The position numbers and the translations under genes were made by a program. From assembly GCA_910579935.1 (NCBI GenBank), contig CAJTVQ010000007.1, forward strand, positions 54,461 to 118,460: DNA of 64,000 bases, read 5' to 3'. Source of the DNA: an uncultured Lachnospiraceae bacterium. GTDB lineage: Bacteria > Bacillota > Clostridia > Lachnospirales > Lachnospiraceae. Positions 45,717 to 53,186 of this stretch are shown here, one piece after another. Under the pieces are notes generated by a model. The model had not been told where the DNA came from. It did not search any database and saw nothing but the letters and a program-made list of their open reading frames with translations. Within the stretch, counting starts at the first letter, position 1. The number at the start of each line of letters is the position of its first letter.

Positions 45717-46619
45717 ATGAATATAAATAACGACATTGAAGCTGTTATCACAAGCTTTAACCAGAAATCCATGATTTATGACGCGGTTCAGTCTCTGTGC
45801 CGCCAGACATCCAAACCAAAAAGAATCATTATCGCAGACGATGGAACAACGGATGAAGCATCTGTTAAAATTCTGAATGAAATAGAAGCTGATCGTAAAA
45901 TACCCGTTCCGTTACAAATCATCCGTCAGGCAAACAGCGGGGTGTCAGCGGCAAGAAATGCCGGCATCCGCCAGACCCGGGCTCCCCTGATATTAGTGCT
46001 TGACGGAGATGACAGCCTTGAAGCGACTTTTATCGAAGAAACCTGCAGACTATTATACGGAAATCCGTCCATGATCGCTGCCTCCTCATGGCTGCATACC
46101 TTCGGCGTTCTCGAAGCAACCGTTCATCCGGCAGGGGGCGATGCGGCCGCCTTTCTTTCGCGCAATTGCTGTCCTGCCACACATATTTTCCGCCGTGAAG
46201 CATGGCAGAAATGCGGCGGATACGATGAAACCATGCGCAGCGGTTTTGAAGACTGGGACTTCTTTTTAAATATGCTGGAAGCCATTCCCGATACTTATGT
46301 TGGAATTGTGGAAAAACCTCTCATAAATTATCGTACAGCCCCTGCTTCCCCGAATATAAAAAGCATGGAAAAACGGCTTGAACTCATGCGTTATATGATC
46401 AAAAAACATATAAATACTTATAAAGAACATATTCTGGATGCAGTTCTTGGCGTGGAAGCCATATCCATGGCAAGGCTTTATGGCTGGGAAAGCGAAATGA
46501 TACATTCAAAATTAACCGGTGAAAGCCTCAGCCACTTATCCAATGAATTTATGGAAAATCCATCCTATGGCGATGGGGGAATGGCGTCCGCCGTCCGTAT
46601 TGCATCCGCGCGCCGATAA
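45717..46619 (+). CDS. Family 2 glycosyltransferase
   Basis: 300 residues from the ATG at 45717 (AGAGGTG upstream; the frame extends back to 45627 without a box). GT-A fold: AVITSFNQKSMIYDAVQSLCRQT, IIADDGTTDEASVK, then the DXD-type LVLDGDDSLEATFIEE (about 90-100), and FEDWDFFLNML (about 180), typical of GT2 enzymes. No transmembrane helix. The acceptor is unknown. It is a single gene with a hairpin terminator after it, and no polysaccharide cluster is nearby, so it may modify a small surface glycan or a protein. Confidence 0.88.
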   Translation: MNINNDIEAVITSFNQKSMIYDAVQSLCRQTSKPKRIIIADDGTTDEASVKILNEIEADRKIPVPLQIIRQANSGVSAARNAGIRQTRAPLILVLDGDDSLEATFIEETCRLLYGNPSMIAASSWLHTFGVLEATVHPAGGDAAAFLSRNCCPATHIFRREAWQKCGGYDETMRSGFEDWDFFLNMLEAIPDTYVGIVEKPLINYRTAPASPNIKSMEKRLELMRYMIKKHINTYKEHILDAVLGVEAISMARLYGWESEMIHSKLTGESLSHLSNEFMENPSYGDGGMASAVRIASARR

Positions 46620-46636
46620 CTCCCGGGGATACCGGC

Positions 46637-46671
46637 AGGGCGCATTTCACTCAGCATCCGGAATGCGCCCT
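46637..46671. terminator. Terminator hairpin between convergent genes
   Basis: AGGGCGCATT (46637-46646) pairs perfectly with AATGCGCCCT (46662-46671). It overlaps the last codons of the minus-strand kinase-like gene and lies 18 bases after the glycosyltransferase stop. Confidence 0.6.
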
Positions 46672-47196
46672 CACATATTGCAAAAACTCAGGCGTTTTTG
46701 ACCAATACTTCATCCCCCAGTTCTCAAAATTCCACTCCTCCATATACTCATTACACTCAAAGTCAATATAATAAATTTCTTCCTTCTGAACCACAAAATT
46801 CGTAGGAAAATAATCAATATTCGTATGAGCCGCATACAGTGCCGTACACATGTCACGCAGCTGCCCGATATAGGCAGCTTTCATTTTATCCCGCAGGATC
46901 AATTCATAAATAGTATCCCCGTCAATAAATTCTTTCAAAATACGCTCGTTTTCCATATCCGCATCGAGCAGGAGCGGAATCCTTATTCCTATTTTCCTTA
47001 AACGGTTATAATCATTCAGTTCTGCTTCCATCTTATTTCCAAACTGATAATAATCACAGGGCTCATGATGAATCTGTTTTAAAACATATTTTTCAGCCCC
47101 GTCACCTGCCAGATAAGAATAGCCGCCCTTTCCCTTCCCAAGCAATTTCAGTATTTCATATTCTTTTCCGTTTACCTTCATTCTCCCATCCGCCAT
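46651..47196 (-). CDS. Small protein-kinase-fold protein
   Basis: 181 residues. A compact kinase fold: glycine loop LLGKGKGGYSYLA (about 18-30), Lys in YVLKQIHH (about 40), ILKEFIDGDTIYEL, then a catalytic loop replaced by NIDYFPTNFVV (about 125-135) and IDFECN in place of DFG (about 144-149). The HRD Asp is in NIDYFPTN. Such short forms resemble Bud32/RIO or aminoglycoside-phosphotransferase relatives. The substrate is unknown. It is a single gene ending in the terminator shared with the glycosyltransferase. Confidence 0.75.
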   Translation of the reverse strand: MADGRMKVNGKEYEILKLLGKGKGGYSYLAGDGAEKYVLKQIHHEPCDYYQFGNKMEAELNDYNRLRKIGIRIPLLLDADMENERILKEFIDGDTIYELILRDKMKAAYIGQLRDMCTALYAAHTNIDYFPTNFVVQKEEIYYIDFECNEYMEEWNFENWGMKYWSKTPEFLQYVRAHSGC

Positions 47197-47405
47197 AAAC
47201 TACAGACCTCCCTTTCTTCTCACAACACCGCATCATCCACACACCCCGCAGACTGCAGCGCCTCACATTCCGCCCGTCCCTGCATTAAGCCGACACAGGA
47301 CTCCCCGCTCTCCCTCTAAAATACCATTTTCCCAAACAATTATCAACATCCTGCTGCCTCCAGGGCGCGTCTGAGAATTGATTTCCATGTTTTTTAAAGA
47401 ATCCC

Positions 47406-47433
47406 TTGCAAATTCAGCGATTTTCTGTACAAT
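47406..47433 (+). promoter_or_regulatory. Probable promoter of the ABC-F gene
   Basis: TTGCAA at 47406-47411, a 16-base spacer and TACAAT at 47428-47433, about 80 bases before the start. The 316-base gap upstream holds no gene; I saw no attenuator of the kind found before antibiotic-resistance ABC-F genes. Confidence 0.5.
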
Positions 47434-47512
47434 AAGAAATGACGGCAAAAAACAGTGTAAATTAAAGAAGAAAAAAAGCTGATAATAATGCAGCGCAGAA
47501 ATGAGGAAAACA

Positions 47513-49150
47513 ATGATAAGTGCAAACAACGTAACATTACGAATCGGCAAAAAAGCATTATTTGAAGATGTTAACATTAAATTCACCGAAGGGAACTGCT
47601 ACGGTCTGATCGGCGCGAACGGCGCAGGTAAATCCACCTTCCTTAAAATATTATCCGGTCAGCTGGAGACCACCAAAGGCGACATCTCCATTACGCCCGG
47701 ACAGCGCCTTTCCGTACTGGAACAGGATCATTTTAAATATGACGAATATCCGGTTATGGATGTGGTCATCATGGGAAATGAGCGCCTTTACCAGATTATG
47801 AAGGAAAAGGACGCCATATATGCAAAAGAGGATTTCTCCGATGAGGACGGTATCCGTGCCAGTGAACTGGAAGCGGAATTTGCGGAAATGGACGGCTGGG
47901 AAGCGGAATCCAATGCGGCCATGCTGTTAAACGGCCTCGGTATCGACACCGGATTCCACTACGCGGTCATGAATACCTTAAACGGCAGTGAGAAAGTTAA
48001 AGTCCTTCTTGCCAAAGCCCTGTTCGGCAATCCGGATATCCTGCTTTTAGATGAGCCTACCAACCATTTGGACCTGGACGCGATTGCATGGCTGGAAGAT
48101 TTCCTTATTGACTTTGAAAATACGGTTATCGTAGTATCCCATGACCGTTATTTCCTGAATAAAGTATGTACCCATACCGCAGATATCGATTACGGCAAGA
48201 TACAGCTCTATGCCGGAAACTACGACTTCTGGTATGAATCCAGCCAGCTTCTGATCAAACAGATGAAAGAAGCCAACAAGAAAAAGGAAGAAAAGATTAA
48301 GGAGCTTCAGGAATTCATCTCCCGTTTCTCCGCCAATGCATCCAAATCCAAACAGGCAACCAGCCGGAAACGTGCTTTGGAAAAGATCGAACTGGACGAG
48401 ATCAAACCGTCCAGCCGGAAATATCCCTATGTGGATTTCCGTCCCGACCGCGAGATCGGCAACGAAGTCCTCACGGTGGAAGGACTTTCAAAAACCATCG
48501 ACGGCGTAAAAGTACTGGACAACATTTCTTTCATTGTCGGCCATAACGACAAAATCGCCATGGTCGGCAGCAATGAACTTGCCAAGACTACGCTGTTCCA
48601 GATACTGATGGGCGAAATGGAACCCGACGAAGGCACCTATAAGTGGGGCGTAACCACTTCCCAGGCTTATTTCCCCAAGGATAGTACCAAAGAATTCGAC
48701 AACGATCATACCATCGTTGAATGGCTGACCGGCTATTCTCCGGTCAAGGACGTGACCTATGTACGCGGTTTCCTCGGCCGTATGCTCTTTGCAGGCGAAG
48801 ACGGCGTGAAGAAAGTAAAAGTACTTTCCGGCGGTGAAAAAGTCAGATGCCTGCTGTCCAAGATGATGATCAGCGGAGCCAACTGCCTACTTTTAGACGA
48901 ACCGACCAACCATCTGGATATGGAATCCATTACCGCACTGAACAACGGACTGATCAAATTCCCGGGCGTGGAACTTTTTTCCTGCCATGACCACCAGTTC
49001 GTACAGACTACGGCAAACCGCATTATGGAAATCCTGCCCGACGGTCAGCTGATCGACAAGATCACCACCTATGACGAATACCTGGCAAACGATGAAATGG
49101 CCAGAAAACGTACCGTATATACCAATAAAAACGAAGAAGACGATAACTGA
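47513..49150 (+). CDS. ABC-F ATPase, YbiT/YkpA-like
   Basis: 545 residues from the ATG at 47513 (GAGG 6 bases upstream). Two ATPase domains in one chain without membrane helices: first Walker A GANGAGKST (about 35) and Walker B LLLDEPTNHLDLDA; the linker (about 240-310) is Lys/Glu-rich as in ribosome-acting ABC-F proteins; second domain has GSNELAKTT in place of the usual Walker A and LLLDEPTNHLDMES. Known: ABC-F proteins bind the ribosomal E site and rescue stalled elongation or give antibiotic resistance. The YbiT/YkpA type is mostly housekeeping. It is probably co-regulated with nothing else here, since a terminator follows. Confidence 0.92.
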   Translation: MISANNVTLRIGKKALFEDVNIKFTEGNCYGLIGANGAGKSTFLKILSGQLETTKGDISITPGQRLSVLEQDHFKYDEYPVMDVVIMGNERLYQIMKEKDAIYAKEDFSDEDGIRASELEAEFAEMDGWEAESNAAMLLNGLGIDTGFHYAVMNTLNGSEKVKVLLAKALFGNPDILLLDEPTNHLDLDAIAWLEDFLIDFENTVIVVSHDRYFLNKVCTHTADIDYGKIQLYAGNYDFWYESSQLLIKQMKEANKKKEEKIKELQEFISRFSANASKSKQATSRKRALEKIELDEIKPSSRKYPYVDFRPDREIGNEVLTVEGLSKTIDGVKVLDNISFIVGHNDKIAMVGSNELAKTTLFQILMGEMEPDEGTYKWGVTTSQAYFPKDSTKEFDNDHTIVEWLTGYSPVKDVTYVRGFLGRMLFAGEDGVKKVKVLSGGEKVRCLLSKMMISGANCLLLDEPTNHLDMESITALNNGLIKFPGVELFSCHDHQFVQTTANRIMEILPDGQLIDKITTYDEYLANDEMARKRTVYTNKNEEDDN

Positions 49151-49171
49151 CCTTTTTAACAGTTCCTTACC

Positions 49172-49212
49172 GCCGGCATGGAAAACCTTTTTTCGTGCCG
49201 GCCGGCCAATTT
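49172..49212 (+). terminator. Terminator of the ABC-F gene
   Basis: GCCGGCATGGAAAA pairs with TTTTTCGTGCCGGC over 14 bp (two wobble or mismatch positions), followed by CGGCCAATTTTTATC. It is 20 bases after the stop; a solo ISAzo13-like end (about 49156-49165) lies between. Confidence 0.7.
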
Positions 49213-49237
49213 TTATCCCGCTAAGGAGGAAAGGACT

Positions 49238-50944
49238 ATGAATATTGTAGACTTGCACGTACATTCCAATAAATCCGACGGAAGCCTGACTCCCCCCGAA
49301 CTGGTACAACTGGCGGCCGAAAAAGGGCTGTCCGCTTTTGCCCTCACCGACCACGATACCACAGACGGCATTGCGGAAGCGCTGGCTGCCGCCGGAGAAT
49401 ATAACCGGAAACTGGCGGACGGAACCCTGCCTCCGCTATCCTCCGGCATCTGTCCCCGTCCCCTGGAAGTCATTCCGGGCATTGAATTCTCCACGGAATA
49501 CGAAGGAAAGGATATTCATATCGTCGGACTGTACATTGACTGGGAAGCTCCTTTTTTCAAAAAACAGATTCAGGATTTCGTGGATTCCCGCATCACCCGC
49601 AACCAGAAAATGTGCGCCAATCTGAAAGAAGCCGGTATCGATATCTCCTATGAAAAACTGCTGTCGGCCTTTCCCGGCTCCGTCATTACCAGGGGACACT
49701 ATGCACGCTATCTTTTGGAACACGACTATGTGAAAAGTATGCCTGAAGCTTTCGACCGCTATCTGGGCGACCATACAAAATATTTTGTTCCAAGGGAAAA
49801 AGTAACGCCCTCCCAGGCGGTAAAACTGATTTTAAAGGCCAAGGGTCTTCCCATCCTCGCCCATCCTCCCCTGTACCACATGAGCGATGCGCGTCTGGAC
49901 CAGCTGGTGAGCCGGTTAAAAGATGCCGGACTGGTCGGTATCGAAGCGATATACAGCACCTATAACACTGCGGAAGAGCGGCAGATGCGCGCTCTTGCTT
50001 CCAAATACGGTCTATGCATCAGCGGCGGCTCCGATTTCCACGGCGCCAATAAACCGAAACTGGAACTGGCCACCGGCTACGGAAAACTGTTCATACCGGA
50101 AGATATCTTAACCGGTCTCAAGGAAAAGCTGCCCCGCCGTAAAAAGATTTTCTTTACCGATTTGGACGGTACGCTGCTGAACCACGAGAAAAAAATAACG
50201 CCGGATACCAGGTCTGCCCTTGAAAAGTGGACGGCTGCCGGCCATCATTTTGCAATCTGTACCGGCCGTGCCCTGGACAGCGCCATGGAGGTACAGCGGA
50301 CGCTGCAGCTTGATTTTCCCGGCATGTATCTCATCGGCTCTAACGGCGGGGAAATTTACGACTGCGACAGCGGACGCATCGTCTCCCGCACGGCGCTCAC
50401 AATGGAACAGACTGCACTGGTGACAAAAACTGCCAGGGAGCAGGGCATCCACTGCCACACTTATACCGACACGCACATTGTCTCACCCGCTGACGACGAA
50501 CAGCTTCAATATTACCGCAGAGTCATTCATACGCCGGTCCTGATCTGTGAAGACGTCGTAAGCGCTTTGGATAAAGGCCCCTGCAAATGCATTGCCATCG
50601 AACTGCACGACCGGGACAAACTGGAGCATTTCCGGAAAACCCTGCTTCCGCTCGTTGACGGGGAACTGAATCTGCTCTATTCCAATGACCGTTACCTGGA
50701 AATCTTTCCGGCAGCTTCCGGCAAAGGTTCCGCCGTGCGGACACTGTGCAGCTTCCTGCACATCCCTCTTACCGATGCGCTTGCCGCCGGAGACGAGGCA
50801 AATGATATCTCCATGATTCAGGCCGCCGGTACCGGCATCGCCATGCGGAATGCCAAAGAGGAAGTCAGGGATGCGGCCGATATCGTTACGGCTGCGGACA
50901 ATGACCATGACGGCCTGGCTGCCGTGCTGCTGGCGAACTTATGA
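49238..50944 (+). CDS. Fusion of PHP phosphoesterase and HAD (Cof-type) phosphatase
   Basis: 568 residues from the ATG at 49238 (AAGGAGGAAA upstream). Residues 1-about 295 are a PHP domain: VDLHVHSNKSDGSLTP, FALTDHDTTDG, IPGIEFSTEY, LAHPPLYH, SGGSDFHG, all the metal-binding His/Asp positions visible. From about 305 a HAD-IIB domain follows: FFTDLDGTLLNHEKK (nucleophile Asp), ICTGRALDSAM, and LAAGDEANDISMIQAAGTGIAM. Known: PHP proteins of this type hydrolyse nucleoside or phosphate esters such as AMP-3',5'-bisphosphate; Cof-type enzymes act on sugar phosphates. Both as one chain is unusual. Substrates unknown. Confidence 0.9.
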   Translation: MNIVDLHVHSNKSDGSLTPPELVQLAAEKGLSAFALTDHDTTDGIAEALAAAGEYNRKLADGTLPPLSSGICPRPLEVIPGIEFSTEYEGKDIHIVGLYIDWEAPFFKKQIQDFVDSRITRNQKMCANLKEAGIDISYEKLLSAFPGSVITRGHYARYLLEHDYVKSMPEAFDRYLGDHTKYFVPREKVTPSQAVKLILKAKGLPILAHPPLYHMSDARLDQLVSRLKDAGLVGIEAIYSTYNTAEERQMRALASKYGLCISGGSDFHGANKPKLELATGYGKLFIPEDILTGLKEKLPRRKKIFFTDLDGTLLNHEKKITPDTRSALEKWTAAGHHFAICTGRALDSAMEVQRTLQLDFPGMYLIGSNGGEIYDCDSGRIVSRTALTMEQTALVTKTAREQGIHCHTYTDTHIVSPADDEQLQYYRRVIHTPVLICEDVVSALDKGPCKCIAIELHDRDKLEHFRKTLLPLVDGELNLLYSNDRYLEIFPAASGKGSAVRTLCSFLHIPLTDALAAGDEANDISMIQAAGTGIAMRNAKEEVRDAADIVTAADNDHDGLAAVLLANL

Positions 50945-50980
50945 ACAGTTCCTTCTAACCATATCACTAAAACAGATAAA

Positions 50981-51220
50981 ATGCCGGAGTCTTCCGCAAA
51001 TCAGACACGTACGCCTTTTTCATGCGCGGTATCTGACTTAGGAACTGTTAAGAAATAAATCTTTACATTTGACTTGTCTGAGTCCGCAAATGCCGCGTTG
51101 TCATCAGTCGTCGATGCCCGCATCGACTCCATCTTCCGCCTTGCCTTTGTGAACTCATCCTGCGTCAAAGTGTAAAGTTATTTCTTAACAGTTCCTTACC
51201 GGAGACTCCGGCATGTCTTT
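50981..51220 (+). terminator. Terminator of the PHP-HAD gene, split by a MITE-like insertion
   Basis: ATGCCGGAGTCT (50981-50992) is complementary to AGACTCCGGCAT (51203-51214), and GTCTTTTCTG follows. A normal terminator would have a short loop, but here about 200 bases lie between the arms, including the 155-bp element at 51041-51195 and a small hairpin TCAGA/TCTGA (about 51000-51036). Whether it still terminates is unknown. This whole 333-base gap has no protein gene. Confidence 0.5.
51041..51195. mobile_element. 155-bp MITE with ISAzo13-like ends
   Basis: Terminal inverted repeats of about 33 bp (GGAACTGTTAAGAAATAA at both ends, then CTTTACA with a 2-base shift) and TTA direct flanks on both sides. 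The ends match those of the ISAzo13-like element at 19154-20477 in 16 of the first 18 or so bases. No ORF. Established pattern: short non-coding elements that share ends and target duplication with an active transposase are moved by it. Confidence 0.75.
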
Positions 51221-51277
51221 TCTGCTGCCTGTAAACCCCTGATGAGCCTTCCGGGCAGCGCCAGGCAAAGCATAACC

Positions 51278-51541
51278 CTACCCTTCTACAATTAAATATC
51301 TTCCGTCTCCCACATCAAACACTTCATCCGCTTCCAGGATTCCTTCTTCATCTGCCCCTTCCATATCCAGGCCTGCCTCATCAAAATATTCCCAGACCTC
51401 CTGTACGGAATTTACGACTACTGCCATGCATTCCTCCAGAAATGCTTCTGCTGCCTCCGGTGTATCCGCCACATCTTCCGGAAATAACCGGCCCTGATTC
51501 TTCAAAAAACATTTCAATACCGCATCGTCATACTCGTGCAT
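51278..51541 (-). CDS. Small acidic conserved-looking protein of unknown function
   Basis: 87 residues, pI low, with many Glu and Asp. Sequence outline: MHEYDDAVLKCFLKNQGRLF, then a helical AEAFLEECMAVVVNSVQEVWEYFDEAGLDM and a strand-like FDVGDGRYLIVEG tail. AAAGGAGG precedes the ATG, so it is translated. I do not recognise a family; the layout (two helices and a terminal hairpin) could suit an immunity-like or regulatory protein, but that is only an impression. It stands alone between the MITE and the HAD gene. Confidence 0.65.
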   Translation of the reverse strand: MHEYDDAVLKCFLKNQGRLFPEDVADTPEAAEAFLEECMAVVVNSVQEVWEYFDEAGLDMEGADEEGILEADEVFDVGDGRYLIVEG

Positions 51542-51663
51542 CTTAAGTCCTCCTTTTTCACTTTCAGTTCTGTATATTATTACTATATATCGTCTTTATC
51601 CAACAGTCAACACCCCGTCTGGAAATCAATTTTCGGTTTTTGTCTGCCGCCCTGCCGCAGCCC

Positions 51664-52467
51664 CTAAACCGTTATCAATTTTCTAACCACCTGATAAACA
51701 CCTTTTTCCGTATAAGAGGGACAGATGTTCCTGGCCGCCTTCTTAACCTCCGCCCTGGCGTTTTCCACTGCATAGCTTTCTCCGGCTGCCTGCATCATGC
51801 CGATGTCGTTATCATTGTCGCCAAACGCCATCGTCTCCTCTTTCGAAATATGAAAATAATCCTGTATAAAATGCAGGGCATATCCTTTATCCACGGACGC
51901 ATCCATGAAATCCACCCAGTCCTCCCCTGCCATGCATGTCTTAACCCTGTCCTTCCACATCGGGATCAGGGTTCCCTCGCCCAGTTCCCGGATACTCTTT
52001 TTCTGGTATATGGCAATCTTAATGATCACGGCATCCTCTTCCAGTACATCCTTTACCAGCCGGAATTTGTTGTGATAGCCATACGTGATCAGATCAATAA
52101 AGTCCTGATTCCTGCTTTCGATCAGACTCCCTTCCGGTGTGGAAACAATGACATCGCAGGTATCGTAGTACTGCCGCAGATGTGTGATGATTCCTTCCGC
52201 ATCCTCACGCTTCATCGGCGTCACACGGATATCCTGCTCCTTATACCGTATCTGTGCCCCGTTCTCCGCGATGTAGATAATATCCCTTTCCACATCGCGG
52301 AATACATTCCGGATACTCTGGTACTGCCGCCCGCTGGCAGCGCAGAATAAAATTCCCTGGTCCGTCAGTTCCCGGACAGCCGTAACAATTTCCGGATACA
52401 GATCCGGCGTGGAATCCTTGATCAGTGTTCCGTCAATATCGCTCGCAATCAGTCTAATCTTACTCAT
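51664..52467 (-). CDS. Cof-type HAD-IIB phosphatase
   Basis: 267 residues. Motif I LIASDIDGTLIKD (nucleophile Asp 9), motif II FCAASGRQYQSI, the cap region (about 85-185), motif III Lys in DKGYALHFIQDYF (about 195), and motif IV MAFGDNDNDIGMMQAAGESYAV. Full length. It acts on phosphorylated sugars or cofactors; the substrate cannot be told. The next gene downstream is maf, on the same strand with about 36 bases on the far side, so the order is maf then this gene. Confidence 0.9.
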   Translation of the reverse strand: MSKIRLIASDIDGTLIKDSTPDLYPEIVTAVRELTDQGILFCAASGRQYQSIRNVFRDVERDIIYIAENGAQIRYKEQDIRVTPMKREDAEGIITHLRQYYDTCDVIVSTPEGSLIESRNQDFIDLITYGYHNKFRLVKDVLEEDAVIIKIAIYQKKSIRELGEGTLIPMWKDRVKTCMAGEDWVDFMDASVDKGYALHFIQDYFHISKEETMAFGDNDNDIGMMQAAGESYAVENARAEVKKAARNICPSYTEKGVYQVVRKLITV

Positions 52468-52503
52468 TTAATGACTCCCTGTACATTTTTTATATGGATT
52501 CTT

Positions 52504-53088
52504 TCAGATTCCGCACTTTTTCAGTTCCTGATACAGCCTGCCTGCCGGCAGTCCGACCACATTATTATAATCCCCGTCTATCTTTTCAATATGTGCCGCG
52601 CATCTGCCCTGGATCCCGTACGCACCCGCCTTGTCCATCGGCTCCTTTGTCTCCACATAAGCGGCTATCTCCTCTTTTGTCATGGGATACATGGTAACAT
52701 CCGTCTTTTCATGAAAAATCCTCCGGAACGCCGCTCCGCCCTCTTTTTCCCCAAGAAGAGCCACTCCCGTATAAACCTGATGAGTCCTGCCCTGTAAGGA
52801 ATCCAGCATCCGGCAGGCATCCTCTACATCTGCCGGTTTTCCCATAACCGCCCCTTCCAGGGACACCACCGTATCCGCTCCGATCACAAGAAAATCCTTA
52901 GCGCCGGCTTCCTTCATCTTCCTGAACACATCCTCCGCCTTCTGTACCGCCAGCCCCTGCACAATCTCCGCCGGCAGAGCGCCTTCCATTTCTTCCTTTA
53001 CCGTACTCGGCGCCACTTCGTATTCCAATCCTATCTGCGATAACAGTTCCCGTCTCCGCGGCGATGCCGAAGCTAAAATAATATGCAT
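52504..53088 (-). CDS. maf: Maf-family nucleoside triphosphate pyrophosphatase
   Basis: 194 residues from the ATG at 53088, which starts with the conserved MHIILASASPRRRELL; the frame continues to 53178 without homology. Catalytic blocks IGADTVVSLEGAVMGKP (about 70) and GRTHQVYTGVALL, plus AGAYGIQGRCAAHIEKIDGDYNNVVGLP. Known: Maf enzymes remove modified or non-canonical nucleotides and delay septation. It lies 98 bases after ppk1 and 36 bases before the HAD phosphatase gene on the same strand. Confidence 0.93.
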   Translation of the reverse strand: MHIILASASPRRRELLSQIGLEYEVAPSTVKEEMEGALPAEIVQGLAVQKAEDVFRKMKEAGAKDFLVIGADTVVSLEGAVMGKPADVEDACRMLDSLQGRTHQVYTGVALLGEKEGGAAFRRIFHEKTDVTMYPMTKEEIAAYVETKEPMDKAGAYGIQGRCAAHIEKIDGDYNNVVGLPAGRLYQELKKCGI

Positions 53089-53186
53089 CCGAATTCCTGC
53101 TTCCTTTCGTTTTTCTATTTCCTTATGAACGGTTCCCTGCCATGCGCCATTTCCGGCGCGCCCATAACGGAACCGCATCCGCGCCC

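Noticed and set aside
48535..48600. Broken second Walker A (NELAKTT) in the ABC-F protein
   Set aside because: From memory, LAKT-type second Walker A motifs occur in YbiT/YkpA-like proteins in general, so it is probably a family trait and not decay.
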